A stretch of 64,000 bases of DNA from Primulina eburnea (taxonomy: Eukaryota > Streptophyta > Magnoliopsida > Lamiales > Gesneriaceae): assembly GCF_022965805.1 (NCBI RefSeq), contig NC_133117.1:9510183-9574182 (forward strand), given 5' to 3'. The stretch's first letter is position 1. The number at the start of each line of letters is the position of its first letter. A model generated the notes under the pieces. The model saw only the letters and a program-made list of their open reading frames with translations, searched no databases and was not told the DNA's origin. Shown here piece after piece: positions 35,254-46,406 of the stretch. A program made the translations under genes and the position numbers.

Positions 35254-35874
35254 AGATGAGGTGTTTCGACACGAAACACATGAAGATCTGTCTGGGTTTT
35301 TCAGCCAGACAACAATATCTCATAACATGGTTCAAAGAATTATGAGAGAAAATCCAAGTCTATAGAGATATCAAGGTTTCTCTACAGGACAGGTAGAAAA
35401 GTTCTTAGGAATTCTTGGCCTAAGAAACAGAAAGCATCATCTAATCTATAAAGTTTCTAGAAGGGAAATGGCAATCTCGATGGAACTTACAGGAAATAGA
35501 ATGGAGATGCAGTTAATTCCTTCCGAAGAAATCAAGGAGGAATTACAAAAACTCAAGATAGAAGTAGCAAGGACTATGTCCTGGATTCATATTGGAGCAA
35601 TCCAAATTATGATAAAAGCTACTTTCAAAGAAGGGATATATTCGCCTATTGATATTGCTATATGCGATAAAAGAATGGGGAATCTACAAGATTCAGTACT
35701 GGGAACAATCTCAGGAAATCTCTGTGCAGGAAAAATTGTAGGAGTGATATCCAAGAATAGCCTACAACCTGGCAGATCGAGATTTTAGCCGAGCCTTGAC
35801 ATTGCATCAGAACTTCAAGGAAAAAAGGCTGATGAAAGAAGGTAATAGACCATATTCTATTACAGTTTATTAGA
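35228..35874 (+). pseudogene. Pararetrovirus movement protein (30K type), broken
   Basis: The reading frame opens at ATG 35228, 26 bases inside the coat-protein ORF. An in-frame TAG lies near 35361. The frame then stays open to 35788, where a frameshift near 35760 moves the continuation (LADRDFSRALTLHQNFKE, GNRPYSITVY) into the next frame. The core MSWIHIGAIQIMIKATF followed by SPIDIAICDKRM and LGTISGNL is the conserved centre of caulimovirid 30K movement proteins, which line plasmodesmata. Position after the coat protein is the notable point. At least one stop and one frameshift make this copy non-functional. Confidence 0.7.
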
Positions 35875-36476
35875 AATGAGTTTATTGAAATCCCTGAGAT
35901 ATTTGGAAAATTTGCTCAAGAAATTTATCCAGAAAGAGTCGAGTTCTCTTAATACAGGAAACAGATATCCAGATCCAAGACAAACCGATTTTACAGAGGA
36001 ATCAAAGTCTTAGACTGGAATCTAGAAGACTATCTTTTCAAGGAGATAAAATTACAAGTTACAGATGGGATAAAAAGCCTGTCATAGAAACCCAACAGGA
36101 GCTGAAAAGATTTCCTACAATAGGAAAGCTCAGATGCCCAGAAGGGTGGAAGGAAGTAGAAATATTATTTGATATTACAAAACAAAGGAATCAATTTCCT
36201 TGTAATTCAATATACTATTTAGAACAACCGATGATAGGAACTTACCAGGGATTGATTAATATCGGAGAATTGGAGGTTCACATTCAAGGAATTCCAGGGA
36301 AAGAATCAGATCGACTGATTCTTGGACTAGAGTTTCTCGAGGAACACAAACCTTGGAAACGTCTGGAGTATGGAATGGAGTTTATGGCAGAGGATAAGAT
36401 GTGGAAAATCCAATGACCACAAGTCCTTCTCCATATACATTCCAGTAGGGATGTTATATGAACAATATAAAGCATA
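35875..36476 (+). other. Degraded linker between movement protein and protease
   Basis: Coding continues in shifting frames, with several stops between 35880 and 36060. The clearest piece is 36078-36416, with EQPMIGTYQGLINIGELE and RLILGLEFLEEHKPWKR. It probably belongs to the movement-protein C-terminus or the region before the protease; I cannot assign it more closely. Confidence 0.4.
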
Positions 36477-36966
36477 ATATTTTGCTGCTTATATTGATTC
36501 AGGAGCTGGAATATGTACAGCAAAAAGAGGAGTTTTTCCAAATAATTTGGAAGAAGAATTACCCAAGATTGCTGGAAGAGATTTTTCCACAAGAATCTTA
36601 ATTCTATGTAAAGGGATTAAGATGACTGAAATTATGATTGGCGGTGCGGGTCAAACACCTTGGTACAAGGTAAAGACACCACCAATTTATTTTCATGATA
36701 CAGGAGCTGACATATTGTTAGGAAATAATTTCCTACAAATGTTCAAGTCCTATACACAAGAAAATGATACTAGAAGATTAGTGTTCACAACACCATGTGA
36801 TCACAAAATCATAGTCCAGAGACTACGAGAGGCATTTTACAGAAAACTGCCAATCCAGTTTCGCAGCAAGCGTGGTGATTCAGGAAAACTTCTGAACCCA
36901 AAAATGAAGGATTCAAGACGGTTTGGAGAAACAATGCTCCAGTTGAGAGCAGATAAAGAACTCTAA
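36477..36966 (+). pseudogene. Pararetrovirus aspartic protease domain
   Basis: After a TAA near 36475 the frame reads AAYIDSGAGICTAKRG, the D-S/T-G-A active site of retroviral-type aspartic proteases. About 60 residues later comes the flap/ILGNNFL-like phrase DTGADILLGNNFL. The frame runs to a TAA at 36964-36966 and continues in the same frame into RT, so the stop is a nonsense change inside a longer polyprotein ORF. Confidence 0.7.
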
Positions 36967-38436
36967 CCAGATGATATAGAATGCCTTAAGATAACTCTAC
37001 ATACAAATAAAGTAGAGTTTGAAGCTAAGGTATCATTGGAAGATGTCAAGAAAAGGATCAAAGAAAACTACAATGAAGATCCCTTGGCATGGTGGGACAG
37101 AAATCAACTCAGGGCTTGCCTTAAGATCAAGGAAGGCAAAGAGTATGAATTTGTCCGTTGTAAACCCATCCCAATGAACATCATTGATCAAAGGGATATG
37201 CAGATTATAATCAAGGAACATTTGGACCTTGGTTTGATCAAAGCAGGTATGTCACCATATAGTAGTCCAGGTTTTCTGGTAAGAAATCATGGTGAAATTA
37301 AACGAGGAAAACCCAGATTAGTTATTAATTATCAAGAAATTAATAAGATTATGGAGTTTGATGGGTATTTTATACCAAGCAGAGAACATCTAATTAGTTG
37401 CATACGCAATGCCAAGATATTCTCTAAATTTGATTGTAAGCCCGGATTTTATCAGATTCGGATGGAGGAAGGAAGCAAGAAATTCACAGCTTTCTCCACA
37501 CCTCAAGGACATTATATTTGGGAAGTGTTACCAATGGGATTGGCTAATTCACCCCAGATATTTCAAAGGAAAATGGATAATCTTTTCAAAGATTATTTTA
37601 AGTTTATGTTTGTTTATATTGATGATGTTTTAATAGCATCTAAAGATATGAATGAACATGTCAAGCATTTGGAGATTTTCTCTAATGTTTGCAAGAAAGA
37701 AGGACTGGTTTTATCTGAAAAGAAAGCAGTCATTGCCACAAGAAAGATTGAATTCCTTGGAATTGAAATCTATGAGTCAGGAATAATTCTGCAAGAACAC
37801 ATAGTGGAGAAAGTGCAGAATTTTCCAGAAAATCTCAAGGACAAAAAGAAACTTCAAAGTTTCTTAGGAGTTGTTAATTTTGCTGGGATGTTTATCAAAA
37901 ACCTAGCAAAACATAGGAAGGTGTTCAGTCCATTGTTGAAAAAAGATGCTAGATTTATATGGACAGACGAACACACAAAAGGACTGATCCATTTAAAGGA
38001 GGTTTGCAAAAATCTTCCGAAAATGGCTATTCCTCAAGATGAAGATGATCTGGTATTATATACTGATGCCAGTGATCATTGGTGGGCAGCAGTTCTTACT
38101 AAGCTCACCCAAGAAGGAGAACAACCATGCAGATATTGTAGTGGGTTATTCTCAGATGCAGAAGCAATAAGATGGCATATCAACGAAAAGGAATTTTATG
38201 CAGTAAAGAGGGCTTTTGAAAAATGACCATTATTTCTACTTGCAAAGAAATTCACTTTGAAAGTTGATAACACACAAGTTAAAGCTTTTTTAAGGAATAG
38301 AATTGAGTCTAAACCTGAGAAGGCTAGATTATTACGATGGCAAGCACTATGTCAAAATTATATTTTTGATATTGTGATAATTAAATCTCATGAAAATATT
38401 TTTGCAGATTTTTTAACAAGAGATGGACAACATTGA
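36967..38436 (+). pseudogene. Pararetrovirus reverse transcriptase and RNase H
   Basis: Continues the protease frame. RT motifs in order: GLIKAGMSPYSSPGFLVRNH, KPRLVINYQEINK, FSKFDCKPGFYQIRM, FSTPQGHYIWEVLPMGLANS and the catalytic box VYIDDVLIAS, then LGVVNFAGMFI. RNase H begins LYTDASDHWWAAVLT, continues NEKEFYAVKRAFEK, and after an in-frame TGA at 38224-38226 resumes with LKVDNTQVKAFL and FADFLTRDGQ to its stop at 38434-38436. The TGA replaces the Trp usual at that point, a single-base nonsense change. RT catalytic Asp residues are intact. Confidence 0.85.
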
Positions 38437-40318
38437 CAAAGATGTTATTATCAAGATGCAGAGGCATTTGAGGGAACACCTTGAAATGCTTCAAACCGAG
38501 TTCAACAAGTTAGCTGTAAACGCAGAAGTTGCGGGAAGGCTACAACAAGCTGATAAGAGAATTGTCTCTGATCGAATTACAGGGTGTTTACAGGCATATA
38601 CTCAGTTATGGTCTGTAATGCAAAGGTCTATCCTCCAAGGCATTGAGAAACCACTGGTTTCCAAAATGGAGAGTTTTCGAGTACAGGACTCTATACCTGT
38701 AGCGGGGGATTCAAATACCCCTTGCACAAGTAGGGGTGAGCAAGATTTCGGTTAAACCGAATTAACCGACCGAACCGAGTCAATTCGGAAATTCGGTTCG
38801 GTTATTTCGGAAATTCGGTTTTCAAATTAAAAAAATTTCGGTTATATCGGTTAATTCGGTTCGGTTACGGTTTTCAAAATTTTGAAATCGGTTAACCGAA
38901 TTAACCGATATAATAAATATTATTATTTAATAATTTTTTTTTATTTTTCAATTTTTATAAATATTTTAATTTTTAATTTTAAAATCGATATAGTATGTAT
39001 TAATTGTGTTCAAATAAAACTTATACATTTGGAATGTGTGTGATTTTATGTTTTTATGCATTTGTGTAAAGTGTAGTGTTAAAAAAAATTTACATATATA
39101 ATTAAAGTTAAAGCACAATTTTTTTTTAAAATTAATCGGTTAATTCGGTCACCGATCGAATTAACCGATTTTAATTCGGTTCGGTTTTCATCGGTTATGA
39201 AAATTAATTCGGTCGGTTCGGTTATGGCTAAATATTTCGGTTCGGTTCGGTTATGGCTAATTCGGTTCGGTCGGTAACCGAATTAACCGAATACTCACCC
39301 CTATGCACAAGTGTTAAGTTGGGATCATCACCAGATGAGTCGGCTAAAACAAAAATTGAGACTCCTGATAACTTATCTTGAGTCGTCAAGTCAACCCTTC
39401 ACCTCGGGGATTGAAGAGGGAGAGATCAACCTTAGGCCTCGTACTGACAAAGGCAAAACTAAGGTTGATACTAATGAAAGTGTAATTTCTCCATTTCTAG
39501 TTTATCAGCAGAATTGGGAGAAATTGAAAACACGTGTTGGCATTAACCCAGTTACAAACAGGGTTGATGTCTCAGGAAAATATCACAGGGTATGGATGAA
39601 ACAAAATTCATATCCAAAGGAGGTCAAGGCATGGTATGAATTTGGGGCTCTTGCCTCAGTTTATACGACATCACCCAGCTTTCCGGAAATATCAGGTCTA
39701 CCAAAATGGATCCAGGAAGCTGTTCACGAGACTTGGACAAACAATGATTATTTGTCCAGAGGTGATGTTTTGGAGCTATACTTCTTTAGTGCAGCACCAG
39801 AACCTGCAGGAAAAGGCTCCCATGAAGCCTTTCATTTCATTAAGTTAAGGAGGCCGGATATAAATGTTCAAAAATTTATCAAGGACCCTCCGACAGAAGA
39901 AACACCCCTGGTTGCTTCAATCTCTGAAGATAATATGTCTACCAGAAGAGCTTGGGGTCTATGGGTTTGTCTTACTGAGATGGACAAAGTTAAGTTTCCG
40001 TTCAAATTTTATAACCATTCAGTGAACGGATCATTCCTGTTAAATACCATGACAGGAAAAGAAACAAGTTTTGCAGAAGATTTATTCGAGAAAAAGATAA
40101 ATCTTTTGTGGAACAGCAAGCTGTCGGCCAGTAAAGAGACTCGCCGAAAATTCTGTAACATGGCACATATAGGAAGATGGTCAGAAAACATCTGCCTTAA
40201 AGGATTCAAACCGAGATCTGATCGTAAACACTTTACCGACACAAGCACAAGTGGAGATGGACCACAATCACGTTTTCCTCGAAGACAGCGAAAGCCAAAG
40301 ATTCCTCGACAAAATTAA
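38423..40318 (+). pseudogene. Last pararetrovirus ORF (possible transactivator/inclusion protein), split by a transposon
   Basis: Starts at ATG 38423, overlapping the RNase H end by 14 bases. The first part (38423-38730) is helical (MQRHLREHLEMLQTEF). A 573-bp hAT element then interrupts it. After the insertion the frame shifts once between about 39313 and 39390, and the main body stays open to the stop at 40316-40318 (FLVYQQNWEKLKTR, VWMKQNSYPKEVKAWYEFGA, RAWGLWVCLTEMDK). The C-terminus is strongly basic. Position matches the transactivator/viroplasm ORF of caulimo-, soymo- and solendoviruses or P4 of tungrovirus. I infer that role from position only. Confidence 0.6.
38731..39303. mobile_element. 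573-bp non-autonomous hAT element inside the viral ORF
   Basis: Perfect inverted tips taggggtgag / ctcacccccta-type (right end ctcacccctA) and a perfect 8-bp duplication tgcacaag (38723-38730 and 39304-39311). Tips of the TAGGGRTGA kind are typical of Ac-like hATs. Subterminal zones are dense arrays of aattcggttcgg and its complement ccgaattaaccg. No ORF. It proves that the viral copy was already integrated when the transposon arrived. Confidence 0.9.
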
Positions 40319-40319
40319 T

Positions 40320-41340
40320 AGTGGACATGTGACTCACCCACTAACCAAAAGAAGGACCACCATGTGAAAATTCATGTGAGTGGAAAAACAAGGACCACCG
40401 ATAATAGGTGGTAGGTGACTCGTTAACCACTAATAATAAAGTGGAAAAAGACAAGAGAACATTGGATACCAAAAATAAAAAGAATCCAATGAAGAAAAAG
40501 AAAAATAACTGGTCCCGAAATTTTATCTATAAATAAGGATATAATGGAACCAGTTAAAGAAACCAAGATCAAAACTTGAAAAGATGTATCGGCTATATCT
40601 AAAAGTTTTGAAAAAGATAATCAGTTACAAGAGGAAGCAAGCGGATGCTCTGAAATGGCTAGTAAACTGTTTCCAGGAAAAAGGAGACGAAATTACCGCA
40701 GACATCCTATTTACTCATCGTCAATGGTATCTCAGGGAGATAAAGGAGGATGAGAAGTTAATTTCTAGATTAATAATCTAGAAAAAGACAGAACAAGAAG
40801 GGACCACTCAACCACCGCAGGGTCCATATGCGAGCTGTAAAGGCTTATCAAGATTTGAAGTCCGAATTTCAAATCCGAAGGAGCCTTCTATAAATAAAGA
40901 AGCAGAAGGAAGATGAAGGCATCGATCAACCTCTTCATTTTTCTTCAAAACATTTGTAATATTTTCTCTTTCAAGTTTATGTGTGTAGTAAGTTCAGCTA
41001 CTATTAGTAGCTAAACAAGTTTCTCCTCCTCTACAGGAGGTTACTATGTATTAATAAATGTTTGATGTTTGAATAAAGAGATCTTTGCTCTTAGCCTCTC
41101 TAATGTATTATTTTCAAAATTTTATCTTTTACTATACGCTCTAAGGTAGGAAACGAATTAGAGCTGTGCTAAGTGTTGCTGAAGGAATCTGCTTAGTAAC
41201 CATCGGTTGCGATCGTGTGGTTGGACTGTGAGGAGCAGTTCGTAAAATACGGTGGATATAACCCGGTGGCACTCCGGTCAAAAAGATATAAGATTTAATT
41301 TATTTTACGTAAGCATGATGGGCCATTATTTAGAAAAGAA
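40320..41340 (+). promoter_or_regulatory. Pararetrovirus intergenic region: promoter, poly(A) signals and leader
   Basis: Non-coding apart from a 65-codon ORF at 40584-40781 of doubtful meaning. A TATA box, tataaataaa, lies at 40889-40898 in a 35S-like setting; a second one, ctataaataagg, is near 40527. Poly(A) signals aataaa are at 41053-41058 and 41072-41077, about 150-180 bases downstream, as in caulimovirid terminally redundant transcripts. The leader runs on to about 41340 and would join the primer site at 33201 in the circular genome. Confidence 0.6.
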
Positions 41341-42604
41341 ATCAATTATTTAAAATGAAGATATAAGGGCAAATTTGGAAATTTGAGAGAAATGGGGAGT
41401 TGAAACAAAGTTTTAGTGGGGTATGGAGTAAAGAGAAGGTTGAGAATGGAAATAGGGATTTTTTGACAAATTCCGCATAAAATTTTGTTGAGGCCAATTT
41501 TTAAGGTTACCACTTGTATTAAAATCAAAATTATCTTTTACTTTGTAAATCACATATTTTCTTAATAAATAATAGTTTTTTTAAAATAAAAATATAATAT
41601 TAATAGTTAATTTTTAAAATTTGTTAGTTTAATGTTCTCATTTACTCTATTGTTATTTTATTCATAATTGTAGAAATTTAAGAGGAAAAAATTCAGTTTT
41701 TAACCGGATAGAAATCAAAATTGATTCATATCCAAACAGTTCGATTTCGATTCCATTAAAAGATAATTCGAGGTAAAATGTAGGACCGAGTGCTTACCGC
41801 TTTACCAAAAGCTATAGCTAGTGGTAATGGTGCAACTCAAATTTTTTAAACTGCACAACACCTCAAACACCACGGCTCAATCGTTCTACCAAACAAGGAC
41901 AATTATTACACCCAATAATCTCCCTCCCAATAATTGCACTCTTTGCAATCAATGATAATCGAACCCCTGACATTGGTTCTAATACCAATTGTAGGACCGA
42001 GCGCTTACCGTTTTACCAAAAGCTATAGCTAGTGGTGTTGGTCCCACGTGCAGAATTTGAGATAATAAAACACAAAAATAAAGAATAAACTGGACACTGA
42101 GATTTACGTGGAAAACCCCTAAAAATTATTAGGGTAAAAACCACGGACAAGATGAAAAGAATTTCACTATAATATTTTGTGGTGTACAACTCACTCACTG
42201 TGTTTCCAAAGAGAACACACACTCTCTTAATACAGGAGAACAAACATCTCACAAATATTATAGAACTAAGTACTCAAATGCTTATAAGATGAGAGAAAAC
42301 TCGAAGAAGGAATGATTTCAGAATGAAGGAATGAAGCTCTATTTATAGAGCCCCTTGACTGTGTGAAGACGCGTATAATACTCGTCTTCCGTCTTCTCAC
42401 GTAATTCCCGTGAAATTTCCTTGAAGCTTCCTCCAACCACGTTTTCAATTCTTCAAAGTATGCAAACCAAATTTGTCAACTTTGATTATTCCACCCGACA
42501 TGCATTTATTGCATGTCTTCTACCGACATTTCTCCCACTTGGAAATTTGATTGAGAATCAAACACATCTCCACAAATCCTTTCAATCTTGCCATTCCCTG
42601 CTGC

Positions 42605-45600
42605 TTATGTTTCTGCTAGACCACTTGAGGATCTACACCACTCAAACTTATCAGTGTTTACTGGCTTGGTCATAAAATCAGTTATGTTATCCTTCGTATG
42701 GATCTTCTGCATATCAACGCTTCCTTCTTCTACTACTTCTCGTACAAAATGAAATTGTACTCCAATGTGTTTAGTCCTGGAATGAAAGGCTGGATTCCTT
42801 GCAATGTGCAAGGCACTCTGACTGTCACAAAACAAAGAAACATTCTCTTGTTTGTGTCCGATCTCCTCCAATAACCTTTTAATCTATATTGCCTCCTTGC
42901 AAGCTTGAGTAGCTGCCATGTATTCTGCCTCTGTTTTAGATAACGCCAAAACTATCTGCAGTTTTGAAACCCAGCTTACTGCTCCTCCTGCAAGTGTAAA
43001 CACATAACCAGTAGTAGATTTCCTCTTATCAGGATCTCCTGCATAATCTGAATCGACATATCCCCTGAGTGTAAAATCTGATCCTCTATAACATAATGCA
43101 GCATTCGAGCTACCCTTAACGTATCTAAGGATCCTCTTAACAGTGCTCCAATGCTCTCGTCCAGGATTCACCATATACCGACTAACTGCTCCCACTGCTT
43201 GAGCAATGTCTGGTCTTGTACAGATCATGGCGAACATCAAACTTCCCACTGCTGATGCATACGGTACTCGAGACATCTCCATCCTCTCTGCTTCACTGCT
43301 AGGACACATCTCGGAGGATAACTTGAAGTTAACAGGAAGAGGGGTCGATATTGGCTTATTGTCTTGCATGTTGAAGCGTTGCAAGACATTCTTCAAATAA
43401 TTTTTCTGGAAAAGCCAAATCTTTCTGTTACTTCTGTCTCGGTAAACTTGCATCCCTAGAATCTTGTTTGCTGGTCCCAAGTCTTCATATCAAATTCCCT
43501 AGCCAACTGTGCCTTCAATCCTTGGGCCTGATCTTTTTTGGGGCCTGCTACCAACATGTCGTCCACATACAACAGCAAAATGATATAATCATCACCAGAC
43601 CTCTTGAAATACGTACAAGGGTCTGCACTCAATCTGTTGTATCCAAGGCTCGTGATATAGGAATCAAATCTCTTGTACCAACACCTCGGCGCCTGTTTGA
43701 GACCGTACAGAGATTTGTTCTACCTGCAAAGCAAGTTCTCTTTGCCTATTTATGCAAAACCTTCTGGCTGGAGCATATAGATTTCTTCTTCAAGATCTCC
43801 ATGAAGAAATGCTGTTTACATATTTAGCTGTTCTAGATGTAGGTCAAACACTGTACACAATGCCAGCACCACTCTGACTGTTATAAGCCGAACCACATGA
43901 GAATATATCTCATTGAAGTCAATGCCTTCTTTCTGAGCATACCCTTTTACCACCAATCTAGCACGATACCGCTCCACTTGGTTATTGCCATCACGCTTGA
44001 TCTTATAGACCCATCTGTTCCCAATGGCTTTCCTCCCTTGTGGCAATGTAACAAGATCCCAAGTTTTATTTTTGTCTAATGCCTCCAACTCTTCTTGCAT
44101 TACTATCATCCACAAGGATACATCCGAGCTTTGAGTAGCCTCGTGGAAACTCGATGGCTCACCATCCTCTGATAATAGACAATATGCAATGTTGCTTTCA
44201 GTGACATAATTTGAAAGCCAACCTGGTGGTCTTCTGTCTCGAGTTGACTGCCTCACATTGGAAATCTCAGACTCAACATGTTCTTGTTCTTCGTGCTCTG
44301 GTACTGCTTCACAAGAAACTTGACCTTCATCTGTCTTATTTTCCACCTGAAAAATAGTAGTTTCTGAATTTGGTGTGTCTTTGTCTCCCTTTACTTTATC
44401 TTCTTCGAAGATAACATCCCTGCTGATGACAAGCTTGTGAACAGTAGGATCCCACAAGTGAAACCCCTTTACTCCATCAGCATAACCCAAGAAGATATAT
44501 TTTCTGAATTTCGAATCCAACTTCGATCTTTCTTGCTCATTGTACAGAATGTACACCAGACTTCCAAATGTATGCAAATGAGAATAATATGTCGGCTTCC
44601 CGGTCCACATCTCCATCGGAGTCTTCAAATCAATCGCCACTGAAGGAGAACGATTGATAATATAACAAGCGTTTTTGACTGCCTCCGTCCAAAATGACTT
44701 TTCTAGACCTGCAATCCTAAACATAGCTGTTGTTCTGTCCAACAAGGTCCTGTTCATCCGCTCCGCCACTTCATTCTGTTGAGGTGTGTAAGCCATCGTG
44801 AACTGTCTCTTGATGCCCTCATGTTGACAATATACATCAAATTCGTCACTTGTATATTCTCCTCTATTGTCAGTCCTCAGACACTTGATTTTCTTTTCTG
44901 AATCAAGTTCAATCCGCGCTTTGAACTCTTTGAAGACTTGGAAAACATCTGATTTATTCTTGATTGGATACACCCAACATCTCCTAGAGAAATCATCCAT
45001 GAACGAGACAAAGTATCTCGCTCCTCCTAGGGATACAACCGGTGCTTGCCAAACATCCAAATGAATCAGTTCCAATATGCTTTTGCTCCTGGCAGTAGAA
45101 GTGTCAAACTTTAATCTGTGTTGTTTACTTGTAACACAATGCTCACAAAAGGGCAGTGACACTTTGTAAGTCCCGGCAGCAGCTTCCGTTCTGAGAGAAT
45201 TTTCAACCCTCGTTCTGACATATGCCCGAGCTTTCTATGCCATAACATTGTTAATTCTTTTCCTGAACCAATTGATGAAACAGCTAGTTCTGCCTCTCTG
45301 TGTGTTTCTCCCAAAAGTACATACAGATTTGCAGCAAATTTTTCCGTCTTCATAACCACAAGCGCGCCCTTCACAATTTTCATGATCTCGTTCTCGATCC
45401 GAGTTTTGCACCCGATGTCATCCAATTGCCCTAAGGACAAAAGATTCTTCGTCAGTCCTTTCACATGTCGTACCTCCTGTATGGTGCGAATGGTACCATC
45501 AAACATTTTAATTTTGATAGTACCGGCCCCAGCGATTTCCAAGGCATGATCATTTTCCATGAATACAGATCCTCCTGAGACTGGTTCATAATGATCAAAC

Positions 45601-45620
45601 CATTCTCTCTGAGACGTCAT
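42605..45620 (-). pseudogene. Tork copia pol: protease, integrase, RT, RNase H
   Basis: Integrase (45290-43950): HRKLGHMSERGLKIL, CEHCVTSKQHRLKF, then the D-D-E core HLDVWQAP, CLRTDNRGEYTSDEF and QQNEVAERMNRTLLD. RT starts NRWVYKIKRDGNNQVERYRA (about 43990); after a frame break near 43816 it continues KSLYGLKQAPRCWYKRF and LLYVDDMLVAGP. RNase H at 43480-42605 has YVDSDYAGDPDKRKSTTGY and [13 protein letters not shown], with another break near 42880. The protease active site WIMDSGAT sits at the end of the Gag ORF, followed by an in-frame TGA at about 45619. Confidence 0.85.
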
Positions 45621-45623
45621 GTG

Positions 45624-46406
45624 TCACGTCGCTCCTGAATCCATAATCCATGTGTCACAAAATTTGCGTCGGCCTTCTGGAACTGTTTTTGCTTCGCTGA
45701 ATAATATTTCATCATTGCCTGAAGTACTAGCCACATTTCCTTGAGAACTTTTATCGATACTCGTACACTCCTTTTTGAAGTGCCCTTTACCGCCACATTT
45801 AAAGCAGTAAATATTTTTCTTCTTACTTCTTGACTTTGATCTACCTCGTCTTTGACTCCCACTGGAGTCACGGTCCATGAATCTTCCTCTTATCATCGGT
45901 AAAGCCTCTGCTTGCTTCGAGGATACCAACCTATATTCCTTATTCTTGCACCGGCTTTCTTCTCCGAGAACCGCAGTTAAGACATCGTCGAATCTTAGAA
46001 CGCCCATAAGAATATTGTTGGTAATGTTGATGATAAGTTGATTATATGAATCTGGTAGACTTTGAAGTAGAAGCTCCGCACGTTCATTTTCCCCTATTTT
46101 ATGCCTCATGGAAGTGAGTTGGGCAAATAGAGTATTTAGTGTATTGATATGGTCGGTAATCGATGAGGATTCCGCCATCCGAAGAGTATAAAGCCTTCTA
46201 TTTAGGAAAATCATGTTGTGTAGCGACTTGACCTCGTACATCTTTGTCAGAGTATCCCAGATAACTTTTGCTGTTTTTATCTCAGAGATACTTGACAAAA
46301 CTTCGTATGCTATAGCCAAGTGTAAATTGGCGACAACATTATCATTCCTCTCATTCCACTTTCCATCATCCGTAATCTCCACTGGTCTATCTCCAATAGC
46401 CGCCAA
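45624..46406 (-). CDS. Tork copia Gag with zinc knuckle
   Basis: A 260-residue block. The UBN2-type Gag core (VIWDTLTKMYEVKSLHNM, LYTLRMAESSSITDHI, LLQSLPDSYNQLI) leads to a basic stretch and the knuckle CFKCGGKGHFKKEC, then to the protease active site at the very end. The true start may lie further upstream on the minus strand. It is a Gag-Pol fusion, as in Tnt1, ended by what looks like a Trp-to-stop change. Confidence 0.8.
   Translation of the reverse strand: MAAIGDRPVEITDDGKWNERNDNVVANLHLAIAYEVLSSISEIKTAKVIWDTLTKMYEVKSLHNMIFLNRRLYTLRMAESSSITDHINTLNTLFAQLTSMRHKIGENERAELLLQSLPDSYNQLIINITNNILMGVLRFDDVLTAVLGEESRCKNKEYRLVSSKQAEALPMIRGRFMDRDSSGSQRRGRSKSRSKKKNIYCFKCGGKGHFKKECTSIDKSSQGNVASTSGNDEILFSEAKTVPEGRRKFCDTWIMDSGAT

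Larger units (their letters stand above)
33172..41340 (+). mobile_element. Endogenous pararetrovirus (Caulimoviridae), nearly full length
   Basis: About 8.1 kb, or roughly 7.6 kb without a later 573-bp hAT insertion, which is the usual caulimovirid genome size. It starts near an initiator-Met primer site (33201) and has no LTRs or integrase. The order is ORF1 (33294-33443), ORF2 (33440-33811), ORF3 (33811-34089), coat protein (34099-35253), movement protein (from 35228), protease (36477-36966), RT-RNase H (36967-38436), a last ORF (38423-40318), then promoter and leader (40320-41340). ORF1/2 and ORF2/3 share ATGA overlaps, as in badnaviruses and tungroviruses. Damage is limited to a handful of nonsense codons and frameshifts plus the transposon. 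Coat protein before movement protein is not the order of the genera I know. Exact integration junctions were not found. Confidence 0.85.

Noticed and set aside
33440..38436. Interpretation as a Ty3/gypsy LTR retrotransposon
   Set aside because: No LTRs and no integrase were found. A coat-type knuckle protein, a movement-protein core, a 35S-like promoter and ATGA overlaps fit a caulimovirid instead.
40584..40781. 65-codon ORF after the last viral gene
   Set aside because: It lies between the last viral ORF and the promoter with no domain or coupling signal. It may be real but cannot be supported from one copy.
41779..42035. TRIM considered as a Cassandra element
   Set aside because: Cassandra LTRs carry 5S rRNA promoter sequence; no 5S-like segment is present here.
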